From: an uncultured Coriobacteriaceae bacterium
GTDB taxonomy: Bacteria; Actinomycetota; Coriobacteriia; Coriobacteriales; Atopobiaceae
Length of the DNA stretch: 64,000 bases
Direction: 5' to 3'
NCBI GenBank assembly: GCA_902791035.1
Contig: CADAUA010000008.1
Coordinates: 1 to 64,000 of the forward strand
The translations under genes and the position numbers were made by a program. The notes under the pieces were generated by a model, which saw only the letters and a list, made by a program, of their open reading frames with translations, did no database searches and had not been told where the DNA came from. The first letter of the stretch is position 1, and the number at the start of each line of letters is the position of its first letter. Positions 1 through 8,638 of this stretch are shown here, one piece after another.

Positions 1-59
1 CCTCTGTGAACTTCCCGTCCCTCACGCTCTCTCCCTTCTCCGGGAGGAACGACCGCTCT

Positions 60-849
60 CATGCGGGGGTTGAGTGTCTACTTTCTTGGGTCCACATCAA
101 AGGTGGCCAGGGGCTACTTGCGCGAACCTTAGATGCAAGAGTGACGCAAGATATTGATCTCGTTGCTGAGGGTACCGATATCAACGGTGCTATGAACGAT
201 CTTGTGCACTTGGCGCAGGCCGACCTTGGAGATTTAGTCACCTTTGAGTGCGACGGCTCTAGGCCAATCAAACAAGCAGACGCATACTAGAGGGAGTGAA
301 CATAAGGTTTGTGCCCCTACTAGGCGCAAAAACGCCTGCAGGCCATCTCTGTCGACCTAGTTGTGGGCCGAGTTCCACTTGGGGGGCGTTGTCGTGATGA
401 CTCCGGCAGATCGAATTGCGCCCAAGGGGTTGGCAGTATGTGATTACGCCGTATACCCAGCCGAGCAGGCGATTGCGGACAAGATCTGTGCGATGGCGGA
501 GATGCACGACGGGCGATCCTCGTCGAGTGTCAAGGACCTGGTAGATTTCGCAATCTATGCAACGGCCTGCGATTTGCGCGGTGATCAGCTGCATAGGCGA
601 CTCAGACGCGAGGAGGCGGTTCGAGGGCTCCGGATGTTCGATCACTTCGAACTGCCGCTTGGGTGGGAAGAAGCCTGTGGGCCAATCTTCTTGCGACTGG
701 CCTCCCAGACTGGACTGGAAGCGCGTTACCGCTCCCTTGATGGTGCGGCTCAGCTTGTCGATAGGCCTCTTACCCCGGCCTTGCGAGGAGAGACGACAGA
801 TAATTGCTGGCTACACGAATATCTGAGTTGGGCCAGACAGGAGCTCTAG
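60..849 (+). pseudogene. AbiEii-type nucleotidyltransferase, frameshifted
   Basis: Remnant of a nucleotidyltransferase of the AbiEii/AbiGii toxin family, normally the toxin half of a type IV abortive-infection toxin-antitoxin pair. The first part (to about 288) reads IKGGQGLLARTL and TQDIDLVAEGTD, the family's N-terminal motif, and SRPIKQADAY. It then meets TAG at 288-290. The next frame continues EGVNIRFVPLLGAK, another SVDLVVGRVPLGG, and the last, 385-849, TPADRIAPKGLAVCDYAVYP and ADKICAM to the stop. At least three frame changes are therefore needed to read one protein, and a run of six G near 381 is one likely site. No AbiEi-like antitoxin is visible upstream inside the window. Broken state is directly visible; family assignment is from motif recall. 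Confidence 0.75.
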
Positions 850-999
850 GCATCTCCTATCCGTTTGACATCTCCACTGTGGAGTTTCGGCTTGCGCGGT
901 GCGTGTACAGGCTTTTCAACAGGATGTCCGGCAGGTGTTACATCGGGCGCAGTGGGCCTGCTGCCTGCTCCCGTTGATCGCCAGCGTGTTTCAGCTCTG

Positions 1000-1180
1000 A
1001 CCCGACGGCCGACGAGATCGTGGCCTTTGCTGCCAACAAGGTCATCCTGGCTGCTGGCTACCATTCGATCGTGCCGCCCATCAAGGGCATCGAGTGCACA
1101 AAGGTGTCCGACGGCTACCTGCTGGGCACCGAGAGGCCCGGCAAGCACGTGGTGGTGATCGGCGGCGGCCTGGAGCCCCA
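1000..1180 (+). pseudogene. fragment of FAD/NAD(P)-binding oxidoreductase
   Basis: About 60 codons encode DPTADEIVAFAANKVILAAGY, then SIVPPIKGIE and KHVVVIGGG, which looks like the dinucleotide-binding part of an NADH:flavin oxidoreductase/2-enoate reductase-type flavoprotein (motif ATGY..VPPI.GI followed by the VVVIGGG Rossmann start). After the GGG the sequence loses similarity, and nothing before it restores the flavin barrel. It is a short decayed remnant, in the same degraded stretch as the AbiEii pseudogene. The exact parent family cannot be fixed from this length. Confidence 0.5.
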
Positions 1181-1740
1181 CGCTCCGGGCCGGGGTTTTG
1201 ACGAGGCGCCCTCCTGTGGCTCTGCCGTTCGGATAGACTGCCTCGAGAACCCGCACGTAAGGCACAGCACGGCAGAGATGTGACGGGAAGCGTCTCAATT
1301 GTTATATTGCGTGGCCCAACGTATTGCACGAGTGTATGCCATAGCCTCCTCATTCTGTGCAACAAAGAACTGCATGATGTACGAGGAGATGCGAGCATAA
1401 CGTGCAATCATCTGTGCACGGTAGTGAACGGTAGTTTTTTGTCTGCGAGCGGTGTATTCGTGCGTCTTTGCAAATGCTATCTAGTACGAATATTTGCCTA
1501 TGAAAAATCAATAACGAAATCAAAACGAATTGTTGCACAAGTTATGCCAAACAAGGAATACGAGGTAGCGGGCTATGTTTCCCGGATGAATTGGACACTG
1601 AGGCTGTGCAACACAATGTATTGCACAGCCCAAGTTACAATTCTTGCACCAAGTTGGTAATTCTCCTGTAAAGCCTCTCTCCACAAGAATGTCAATGAAC
1701 GGGAAGGAAGTCTGAGAGGGACAGGGGGAGGAGAGCACTC
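1181..1740. promoter_or_regulatory. AT-rich intergenic region with TTGCAC sites
   Basis: This stretch has no convincing gene and is much richer in A+T than its surroundings. TTGCAC or its complement GTGCAA occurs at 1324-1329, 1357-1362, 1402-1407, 1533-1538, 1606-1611, 1621-1626 and 1644-1649. The copies at 1604-1628 form a dyad with arms CTGTGCAA and TTGCACAG separated by 9 bases. It lies directly upstream of the PTS-domain activator gene, so an operator array for that activator or another regulator is a reasonable inference. A short ORF across it has no recognisable features. Confidence 0.45.
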
Positions 1741-3825
1741 ATGGCACTAAAGAGTCGTCAGATGTCTCTCCTCCGGGATCTGGCCCAGTCAATGGATGGG
1801 CTATCCGTACAGACGGTCATGTCCAAGTATGGAATCTCGCGCCGCACCGTTTACTATGACGTTCGCGATTTGGATGCCTGGCTTGGCAAAGAGGGCCTTG
1901 GCCACGTGAGGATCGAAAACCAGGTCCTCCTGACCGACGGCGTCCAGTGGAGTCGCATCAGCCGTGGTACTTCTGGGGCATCCAAAAGCCGCTATCTTTC
2001 CATCGAGGAGCGGCAGGCGATGGCCTTCATACTGGTGGCTCTTTCTGAGAACCCCGTGACCATCCCCAGCCTCATGGACGAGTTCGAAGTTAGCCGCAAC
2101 ACCATCATTGCGGATGTGCGCGAGCTCAAGGACGAGGTAAGCGCCAAGGGCGTGGAGCTCTCCAGTGTCTCGAATAGCGGTTACATGGTGCAGGGTGATG
2201 AGATCACCATTCGCAAGCTCATCTGGGGGAAGCTCCAGCGGCTTAGCGACCCGATGTGCACGCAGCGCGTGCGCCGCTTCCTGCAGCGAACGCTGACTGA
2301 GGTTACCGGGAACGACATTGATTACTTCGAGCTCTGCCGTTCTCTCATTAAGCAGTACGAGACTGACCTGCAGACCCGCTGCTTCCTCGACTCGAACGGT
2401 CTCGAGGGAATGATGATCCAGGTCTCATGGCTGAGGGGACTCTCTGGGCACTGGGTCGTCATGGGCCGCGATGAGCAGGTTACCCTCATGGGTACTCTGT
2501 CGTACCGTTCCGTCCAGTACTCTGTGGAGAAGCTCAAGAACGTTGGCATCATCCTCCCCTCGGAGGAGATGCTATACATCACATCGCTGCTTCTGGGCAT
2601 TAAGACTACGGACTTCGCGGTACAGAGCGAGGAAGACAAGTACGTCGACGACCTTGCCGAGCGTCTCATCCTCAACTTCGAGCGCGTGGGATGCCTTACC
2701 TTCGTAAACAAGGAATACATCCACGAGCAGCTGTCGCATCACATACGGCCGCTCTACTATCGCCAAAAGTACGGTATTCCAGTTCACAACCCCCTGTGCG
2801 CGGACATCCAAAAGATGTATCCGATGACCTACGAGTTCACGAGGCGGGCTGCGGTACTCTCCGGCATGGAGAATCTCTCGGATGACGAGATTGCCTATCT
2901 GACCATATACCTCTCTTCGGATCTCGACAGCAAGATGCTGGAAGCAGGGGATAGCTCGGCATCCAAGGTGCTCGTGGTTGGCGCAAGCAACATGTCTACC
3001 GCCACGCTCGTAAAGGAGCAGCTCCTGGACGCCACGGGCATCTCCTTCGACTTCGAGTACGAGGAGGCGGACAAGCTCCAACGCTGGAAGTTTGAGAGCT
3101 ACGCCCTTGTCGTCGCGCTCTGCCCCCTGCCGCGAGAGATGCACTCCGAGAACATGGTGGAGGTCACGCCGTTCCTCACGGAGGAAAACAAGCAGAACAT
3201 CTACCGCGTGCTGCGTAGCAACCGCATCATCTCCCGGTACAACAGCCTCATCGATGGCATCGTGAGGATTGTCGGCAAGGCACTTCCAGAGTCTGATCGC
3301 GAGGCGCTTACCTCCGACAGGTTGCACTTCGAGCTCTTCAGGTTCTTCGACGAGCGTGAGCGCGGTCTCATGGATCCGTTCTCCACGCAGACGAGCACAT
3401 CGAACATCGAGAGCGAGAAGGTCTTCCTATCCGACGGATCTACCTGGCAGGAGGCCACCCTTGCCGGAGCCCGCGCATTGCAGGGGATCGACAGCTCCAG
3501 CCGGCTCGTTGAGCGGATGCAGAACATCGTGGCGGGCAGCAGGTTCCTGTACTACTTCATGGCACCGGGTGTCGTTGTGGTCCGCTGCCCGATGCAGGGT
3601 GATGACAACGCCCACGTTGCGGCGCAGATCGTGCTCTCAAGGGATGACGTCGAGTTTCCCGACGGGCAGATGGCGCGAGTCATCATCTGCGTCGCAACCA
3701 TCAATCGCTATTCGCATTGGGGCACGCTCTACAACGTCTACCAGTACTTCTCCGACCCGGAGCACGTCAAGGCGGTCGAGGAAGAGTATCCATCGGAGTC
3801 AAACGACCAGAAGGGAGCCCGATAA
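1741..3825 (+). CDS. PRD-containing PTS-regulated transcriptional activator (BglG/MtlR type)
   Basis: A 694-residue transcription factor of the kind that senses phosphorylation by the PTS. Two N-terminal winged-helix segments are visible: MSKYGISRRTVYYDVRDLD near residue 28 and DEFEVSRNTIIADVRELKD near 115. PRD domains follow (HIRPLYYRQKYGI near 338, DDEIAYLTIYLSS near 380), then an EIIB-like fold (KVLVVGASNMSTATLV near 410) and a C-terminal EIIA-like domain. The EIIB-like loop lacks the usual cysteine, and the EIIA-like PGVVVVRCP segment has Arg-Cys where an active-site His is expected, so those domains are probably not phosphorylated in the standard way. The start has a strong upstream GGGGAGGAG. 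It overlaps the next gene by one base (TAATG) and very likely controls the PTS locus downstream. Confidence 0.85.
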   Translation: MALKSRQMSLLRDLAQSMDGLSVQTVMSKYGISRRTVYYDVRDLDAWLGKEGLGHVRIENQVLLTDGVQWSRISRGTSGASKSRYLSIEERQAMAFILVALSENPVTIPSLMDEFEVSRNTIIADVRELKDEVSAKGVELSSVSNSGYMVQGDEITIRKLIWGKLQRLSDPMCTQRVRRFLQRTLTEVTGNDIDYFELCRSLIKQYETDLQTRCFLDSNGLEGMMIQVSWLRGLSGHWVVMGRDEQVTLMGTLSYRSVQYSVEKLKNVGIILPSEEMLYITSLLLGIKTTDFAVQSEEDKYVDDLAERLILNFERVGCLTFVNKEYIHEQLSHHIRPLYYRQKYGIPVHNPLCADIQKMYPMTYEFTRRAAVLSGMENLSDDEIAYLTIYLSSDLDSKMLEAGDSSASKVLVVGASNMSTATLVKEQLLDATGISFDFEYEEADKLQRWKFESYALVVALCPLPREMHSENMVEVTPFLTEENKQNIYRVLRSNRIISRYNSLIDGIVRIVGKALPESDREALTSDRLHFELFRFFDERERGLMDPFSTQTSTSNIESEKVFLSDGSTWQEATLAGARALQGIDSSSRLVERMQNIVAGSRFLYYFMAPGVVVVRCPMQGDDNAHVAAQIVLSRDDVEFPDGQMARVIICVATINRYSHWGTLYNVYQYFSDPEHVKAVEEEYPSESNDQKGAR

Positions 3826-4271
3826 TGGCAAAGAAGCAGCGCAAGCTTGTTTATAACGGTCACAAAGGGCTTCCGGTGGGGACGCGCTGCATATGGTGCG
3901 GTGAGCAGACCGCTGACCCCGCCTACATAATCAATCCCGGCGGCAACCCCCTCATGGCGTGCTGCTGCGAGGATCACTTCCAAAAGACGAACACGTTTGT
4001 GCGCCGGGACAACAAGATTCGTCCGGTGTTCTACGTGGTGCTCTTCGTGTTCGTGGCCATCGACCTGGTCATGATTGGCTACAACATGACCTCGCGCTAT
4101 GCCTACCTCCCCCTTCTTGGTATCGCACTGACGGTATGTGCCTGGCCGTCGGTCTTTACGCACTACCAGTTCTACGTGCGGCTCGGATTGGTCAAGACGA
4201 GACGAATCATCCGGATCATCATGCTCTGCATCGCAGTGCTCGCCTTGGCTTCCACGCTGAGCGTGATGTGA
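3825..4271 (+). CDS. small Cys-rich membrane protein in PTS operon
   Basis: A 148-residue protein of unknown function. Its N-terminal 50 residues are soluble and rich in cysteine (RCIWCGEQ, then ACCCEDHFQ), suggesting a metal-binding knuckle. Three hydrophobic helices follow at about residues 67-87, 91-110 and 126-146, so it should sit in the membrane with the Cys part outside the bilayer. Start and upstream stop share one base (TAATG), so translation is coupled to the activator, and the IIA gene follows within 80 bases. The context suggests a role in sensing or assembly of the PTS permease. I do not recognise the family. Confidence 0.75.
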   Translation: MAKKQRKLVYNGHKGLPVGTRCIWCGEQTADPAYIINPGGNPLMACCCEDHFQKTNTFVRRDNKIRPVFYVVLFVFVAIDLVMIGYNMTSRYAYLPLLGIALTVCAWPSVFTHYQFYVRLGLVKTRRIIRIIMLCIAVLALASTLSVM

Positions 4272-4346
4272 GTCGTGCCGAGAACACACAAAGAGGCAAA
4301 CGCAAGGGCGTCAGCTGACGTCAAAGAAGCAGAGGAGGTGAAACAT

Positions 4347-4829
4347 ATGGCCGAAGAAACGACGGAGCGCCAGAAGCTGCTTGATGAGAGGCTCGTGTTC
4401 ATCGGCGCCGACGTGGAGACTGCGGCAGATGCCATCCAGCTCATGTCCAACCGACTCATGGAGCTGGGTTACGTGAAGGAGGGCTATGCGCAGATGGTCC
4501 TTGACAGGGAGAAGGTCTTTCCGACCGGTCTTCCAGGCAAGACGATGTGCATTGCCATCCCGCATGCGAACCCCACGCTGGTCATTAAGCCTGCCATCGG
4601 CGTGATCGTGCCCAAGCATACGGTGAAGTTCGACATGATGGGCGAGCCCGGCAGTGCGCTGGACGTCAGCCTGATCATGCCCCTCGTCATCAAGGACTCG
4701 GGCGAGCAGATAAACCTCCTGAAGGCGATGATGCACGTCATCCAGGACGGCGAGCTGCTCGAGTCCATCCGCGATTCCAAGGATCCGAAGGAAATCGTCT
4801 CTCTCCTGCATGAGCTGGAGGAGGCGTAA
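4347..4829 (+). CDS. PTS sugar transporter IIA component (fructose/mannitol-like)
   Basis: Cytoplasmic 160-residue EIIA protein that takes phosphate from HPr and passes it to the adjacent IIB. The phosphoryl-accepting histidine is His73 in CIAIPHANP, preceded by the typical REKVFPTGLPG. The domain fills the whole protein. An in-frame ATG 72 bases upstream exists, but ATG 4347 has AGGAGGTG six bases before it and is the better start. It is followed by IIB (54-base gap) and IIC. This IIA-IIB-IIC split-gene arrangement is typical of galactitol-family PTS. Confidence 0.9.
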   Translation: MAEETTERQKLLDERLVFIGADVETAADAIQLMSNRLMELGYVKEGYAQMVLDREKVFPTGLPGKTMCIAIPHANPTLVIKPAIGVIVPKHTVKFDMMGEPGSALDVSLIMPLVIKDSGEQINLLKAMMHVIQDGELLESIRDSKDPKEIVSLLHELEEA

Positions 4830-4883
4830 CGACCCATCGAATTGGGCCGTTGGAAGCAAGGTTACGAGTAAGAGGAGGAAAGC

Positions 4884-5189
4884 ATGAGGCCAGTTCGTAT
4901 TCTCTGCGTCTGCGGTTCCGGTACCGCGACTTCCGCCATGCTTGCGGCGAAGCTCCAGGACGTGCTCGAGGAGCACGGCTATCAGCTTGACAGCGATGAG
5001 ACCAACCCTCCCGGAGTGCCCATCGCCATGACGACCAACGACTGGGACCTGATCGCCTTCACGAGCCCCATCGAGGATGACCCTGGCATCCCCATGCTCA
5101 ACGCCACGGGCTTCCTCGTGGGCATCAACGAGGACGAGTTCATTGAGCAGATGATGGAGCAGGTTGGCAAGCTCGACCTGAGCGAGTAA
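4884..5189 (+). CDS. PTS galactitol-type IIB component
   Basis: A 101-residue cytoplasmic phosphocarrier. The phosphocysteine loop is at the N terminus, Cys10 in CVCGSGTATS, as in galactitol-type (GatB) IIB proteins. The rest has the expected alternating fold with DLIAFTSPI as a central strand. It has an AGAGGAGG ribosome site and lies between IIA and IIC in the same direction. It would hand phosphate from the IIA protein to the sugar bound by IIC. Confidence 0.88.
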   Translation: MRPVRILCVCGSGTATSAMLAAKLQDVLEEHGYQLDSDETNPPGVPIAMTTNDWDLIAFTSPIEDDPGIPMLNATGFLVGINEDEFIEQMMEQVGKLDLSE

Positions 5190-5232
5190 TCAACAACTGT
5201 AAGAGTTTCGCCCATTGTGCGAGGGGAGAGAC

Positions 5233-6675
5233 ATGCAAGACTTCTTTGCGGTTCTGAAGCAGTTCTTTGATGCCTTCGGAAACTACATCACGGTTCCTAT
5301 CATCATCTATATCATCTGCCGCATCTTCAAGACGCCGCGGAAGCGCGCCTTCCAGTCTGCGGTGCTCGTCGGCGTCGGCCTGAAGGGCATGGCCTTCATC
5401 ACCTCTGCGTTCGGCGCGGTCCTTTCGCCACTCGTCCAGCAGATGGTTACGGCATCCGGCCTCAACAAGCCCGCGCTTGACATCGGCTGGCAGGCTGTCG
5501 CCGCCGTCGCCTACTCCACTGACATCGGCATGGCCTTCATCGGCGTCGGCCTTCTCTTCCAGATCCTCTTCTGGCTGGTCAAGCTGACCGACATCTTCAT
5601 GCCGTCCGACCTGTGGAACAACTACTCCATCTCCGTGTGGGGCTCCATGTTCTTCCTGCTCACCAACAACATCGTGATGGCCTTTGTGCTGATGATCTTC
5701 ATCAACATGGTCACCCTGCTGCTTGCCGAGTCCATGCAGAAGCGCTGGTCCACCTACTACAACTACCCGAGCTGCGCCATGACCGCACCGCACCACAACG
5801 GCGACGTGCCCATGTACCTGGTGCTCAACATCCTCTTCTCCAAGCTCGGCCTCGACAAGATTCACGCCGACCCCAAGAGCATCCGCAAGAAGATCGGCTT
5901 CATGGGTGAGCCCATGTACATCGGCCTCCTGGTCGGCCTGATCCTCGGTGTCGCCGGTAACGTGACCGTGCTCAACACCATCGCTGGCTGGGGCTCCGTC
6001 GCCAACGTTGCCGTGACCTGCTCCGCCGTTATGGCCATCTTCCCGCGTATCGCTGGTATGTTCGCTGCTGGCTTTGGCGCCCTTACTGAGTACTCCCGCA
6101 AGACCCTGGCCAACTCCAAGTATGGCAAGGATCGTCAGTTCATCGTCGCCGTCAACGACGCCCTGGGCTACGGCGAGGCTGCTACCCTTACCACCGGCCT
6201 GCTCGTGATCCCGTTCGCCATCCTCATTGGTTTCCTGCTGCCTGGCAACCTGGTTATCCCCCTGATGGTCCTGCCTTCGCTCCCGTACATGGTTGAGGTG
6301 CCCGTGTCCCTCTCCAACGGCAACGTCGTCAAGGCCTGGCTCATGGCCCTCATCGTCTTCTGCGCCAAGATGCTCATGGCCTCCTACTGGGCCGAGACCT
6401 TTACCCAGGTTGCTGCCGAGGTCGGCTTCGAGGCCGCTACCGAGGCCATCGCTGGTGGCACCTTCGTCATCGGCTTCATCATGTCCAACTGCACCGCCGG
6501 TCTCATCACCATGGCCTTCCTGACCATGAACCCGCTCGTCATCGCCGCGGTCGTGGCTGTTTACGTCGTGTTCTTCGTGCTCTTCAAGAAGAACAAGGAG
6601 CGTTTCCAGAACTATCTGGAGTTCCTGGCCACGGGCAAGCGTCCTGAGCCCAAGCCCGAGGCTGCTGCGGCATAG
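5233..6675 (+). CDS. PTS galactitol-type IIC permease
   Basis: A 480-residue integral membrane permease of the galactitol (GatC) PTS class. Many hydrophobic helices are visible from residue 15 to about 450, and conserved-looking loops include NNYSISVWGSMFFL, EPMYIGLLVGLILG and the HNGDVPMY segment. The C-terminal tail is charged and ends in EAAAA. ATG 5233 follows GAGGGGAGAG and is preferred to the GTG 18 bases upstream. It forms the translocating part of the IIA/IIB/IIC set. The substrate is probably an alditol or related polyol, as GatC relatives suggest, but this is not shown by the sequence. Confidence 0.88.
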   Translation: MQDFFAVLKQFFDAFGNYITVPIIIYIICRIFKTPRKRAFQSAVLVGVGLKGMAFITSAFGAVLSPLVQQMVTASGLNKPALDIGWQAVAAVAYSTDIGMAFIGVGLLFQILFWLVKLTDIFMPSDLWNNYSISVWGSMFFLLTNNIVMAFVLMIFINMVTLLLAESMQKRWSTYYNYPSCAMTAPHHNGDVPMYLVLNILFSKLGLDKIHADPKSIRKKIGFMGEPMYIGLLVGLILGVAGNVTVLNTIAGWGSVANVAVTCSAVMAIFPRIAGMFAAGFGALTEYSRKTLANSKYGKDRQFIVAVNDALGYGEAATLTTGLLVIPFAILIGFLLPGNLVIPLMVLPSLPYMVEVPVSLSNGNVVKAWLMALIVFCAKMLMASYWAETFTQVAAEVGFEAATEAIAGGTFVIGFIMSNCTAGLITMAFLTMNPLVIAAVVAVYVVFFVLFKKNKERFQNYLEFLATGKRPEPKPEAAAA

Positions 6676-6704
6676 CGAGCCCCAGCACGTTTGATGTGTA
6701 CTCT

Positions 6705-6735
6705 GGGCAGCGGGATGTGCTGCGTCCCGCTGCCC
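6705..6735 (+). terminator. 11-bp stem hairpin after IIC
   Basis: Perfect inverted repeat with arms GGGCAGCGGGA (6705-6715) and TCCCGCTGCCC (6725-6735) and a nine-base loop, between IIC and the dehydrogenase gene. Only a weak T-tract (TTCTA) follows, so it may act as a partial terminator or as an mRNA-stabilising 3' end that sets different levels for transporter and enzymes. Confidence 0.6.
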
Positions 6736-6766
6736 TTCTAAAGAAGCATGGAAGGGAAGTCACCGC

Positions 6767-7819
6767 ATGAAGATCCTGGTCATAGGCGACGTTGTAGTGC
6801 CCGTTGAACTTCTCGTCGAGGCAGCGCAGTCCCTCGACCCCGAGGCTGAGATCGTGACGTCCTACTGGGACACCGGGGCGCGCGAGGAGTTCAACCGTCA
6901 CTCGCTGAACCTCGAGAAGAACGGCCCTACCGCCGAGAAGGTTCCGGACGACGCCTACGATAAGGTTAAGGATGCAGACATGCTGCTCGTGCATTTCTGC
7001 CCCGTGCCTGAGGACCTTATCGAGGCTGGTAAGAACCTCAAGCTCATTGGCACCTGCCGTGGCGGTATGGAGCACGTGGATGTGGCTGCGGCCACCAAGA
7101 GGAACATCCCGGTTATCCACTGCATCCGCAACGCCGAATGCACCTCTGACTTTGCCGTGGGCCTCATGTTTGCGGAGACCCGTAACATCGCCCGTGCACA
7201 TGCTGCGCTCAAGCAGGGCGTTTGGTGCAAGAACTACGTCAACTCCGGTTACACGACCTCCATGTGCGATATGACGCTTGGCGTCATGGGCCTTGGCCAC
7301 ATCGGCAAGCTCGTTGCCAAGAAGTGCCTCGGCATCGGCATGAAGAAGGTCATTGCATACGATCCCTTCGTCAAGCAGGAGCAGCTTGACGCTATGGGTC
7401 TGAACGTGACACTGGTGAGCGAGGAGGAGCTCTTCTCGACTGCCGACATCGTGAGCATTCACCTGCGCCTGACGCCGGAGACCAAGAACTGCATCTCCAC
7501 CGAGCAGCTGGCCCTCATGAAGCCCACGGCATACCTGATCAACACCTCGCGTGCCGGTGTGCTCGACAAGGATGCCCTGGTCAAGGCTCTGCAGGAGCGC
7601 ACCATCGGTGGCGCTGCCCTCGACGTGTTCTGGGAGGAGCCCATCCCCGAGGGTGATCCCATCCTGGCGCTCGACAACATCACGCTTACCCCCCATACGG
7701 CCGGTAACGTGGTCGACGCCCTGCCCAAGAGCCCCATGCTCCTTGCGAAGAAGATCAAGGAGTTCTGGGCCAACGGCACGAGCGACATGGTGGTCAACCT
7801 CAAGGCCATCACCCTGTAG
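6767..7819 (+). CDS. D-isomer-specific 2-hydroxyacid dehydrogenase
   Basis: A 350-residue NAD(P)-dependent dehydrogenase of the phosphoglycerate dehydrogenase superfamily. The Rossmann fingerprint is LGVMGLGHIGKLVAKK, and the catalytic trio is visible as Arg in NTSRAGVLD, Glu in WEEPIPEGDP and His in LTPHTAGNV. There is no C-terminal ACT domain, so it is unlikely to be the serine-pathway SerA and more likely acts on a sugar acid or other 2-oxo/2-hydroxyacid. It lies in the PTS locus with an aldolase, two alcohol dehydrogenases and a dehydratase. The substrate is not determinable from sequence. Confidence 0.85.
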   Translation: MKILVIGDVVVPVELLVEAAQSLDPEAEIVTSYWDTGAREEFNRHSLNLEKNGPTAEKVPDDAYDKVKDADMLLVHFCPVPEDLIEAGKNLKLIGTCRGGMEHVDVAAATKRNIPVIHCIRNAECTSDFAVGLMFAETRNIARAHAALKQGVWCKNYVNSGYTTSMCDMTLGVMGLGHIGKLVAKKCLGIGMKKVIAYDPFVKQEQLDAMGLNVTLVSEEELFSTADIVSIHLRLTPETKNCISTEQLALMKPTAYLINTSRAGVLDKDALVKALQERTIGGAALDVFWEEPIPEGDPILALDNITLTPHTAGNVVDALPKSPMLLAKKIKEFWANGTSDMVVNLKAITL

Positions 7820-7894
7820 CATCCAATACGCGATGCAATCAATTCGTAGGTAACTGTCTCTATTCCCCTGCGGGGGAGAAGGGAAGCATCTCTT

Positions 7895-8560
7895 ATGCTA
7901 ATGCAGGAAGCGCGCGAGCAGATCGTCGAGTATGGCAAGAAGATGAGCGCCTCTGGCCTTTCCGTGGGCACCTCGGGCAACATCTCCATCTACGACCATG
8001 AGACCGGCTACATGGCCATCAGCCCCTCCGGCCTGGGCTACTTTGACACCACGCCCGAGGACGTCGTGGTCATGGACCTCGATGGCAACATCATCGATGG
8101 CAAGCGCAAGCCCAGCTCGGAGCATGGCCTCCACACCATCTTCTATCGCAACCGCCCCGAGGCAGGTGCCGTTGTGCACACCCACTCCCCGTACTGCACG
8201 ACCCTCGCGTGCATGGGCGAGACCCTCAAGGCCGTGCACTACGTGATCATGGGCACCGCCGTGGAGGAGGTTCCCCTGACTCCGTACGTGACCTTCGGTA
8301 CCCCGCAGCTCGCTGAGGCCGTCGGCGAGACCCTCAAGGCCAACCCCAGCGCCCGTGCCACCCTGCTTGCCAACCACGGCATCGTGGTCTGCCAGGCCAA
8401 CCTGCCCAAGGCCTTCGGTCTTGCCGTGAACTGCGAGTTCGTCGCGCAGATTCAGTGGCAGTGCGAGTGCGCCGGCAAGATGAACATCATCTCGCATGAG
8501 GAGATGCAGAAGGCCTTCGAGCGCTCCAAGACCTACGGCCAGGTGCCCGACAAGAAGTAG
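7895..8560 (+). CDS. class II aldolase (FucA/RhaD/AraD-like)
   Basis: A 221-residue zinc-dependent class II aldolase/epimerase-family protein. Metal ligands are visible in VVHTHSPYC and in TLLANHGIV, and the active-site Glu is in KPSSEHGLH. The N-terminal phosphate-binding GTSGNISIY is intact. Members cleave L-fuculose-1-P or related ketose phosphates into DHAP and an aldehyde, so here it could split the phosphorylated product made after PTS uptake. GGGAGAAGGGA precedes the ATG; a second ATG six bases later is also possible. The hairpin at 8579 marks its 3' side. Confidence 0.85.
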   Translation: MLMQEAREQIVEYGKKMSASGLSVGTSGNISIYDHETGYMAISPSGLGYFDTTPEDVVVMDLDGNIIDGKRKPSSEHGLHTIFYRNRPEAGAVVHTHSPYCTTLACMGETLKAVHYVIMGTAVEEVPLTPYVTFGTPQLAEAVGETLKANPSARATLLANHGIVVCQANLPKAFGLAVNCEFVAQIQWQCECAGKMNIISHEEMQKAFERSKTYGQVPDKK

Positions 8561-8578
8561 TACCAGGAACGTCCCTTT

Positions 8579-8608
8579 GGGCCGGGCCGCGAGCCCGGCC
8601 CTATTTCT
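8579..8608 (+). terminator. hairpin with short T-rich tail
   Basis: Arms GGGCCGGGC (8579-8587) and GCCCGGCCC (8593-8601) enclose a five-base loop and are followed by TATTTCTC. It looks like a moderate intrinsic terminator or attenuator within the locus, since the genes after it have the same direction and related functions. Confidence 0.65.
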
Positions 8609-8638
8609 CACGAGACAGTTGCTGAGGAGGCAGGCGCT

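Noticed and set aside
1280-1660. 126-residue ORF in the AT-rich region
   Set aside because: No ribosome site, no recognisable features, and its cysteines come from the TTGCAC/GTGCAA motif; better explained as regulatory DNA.
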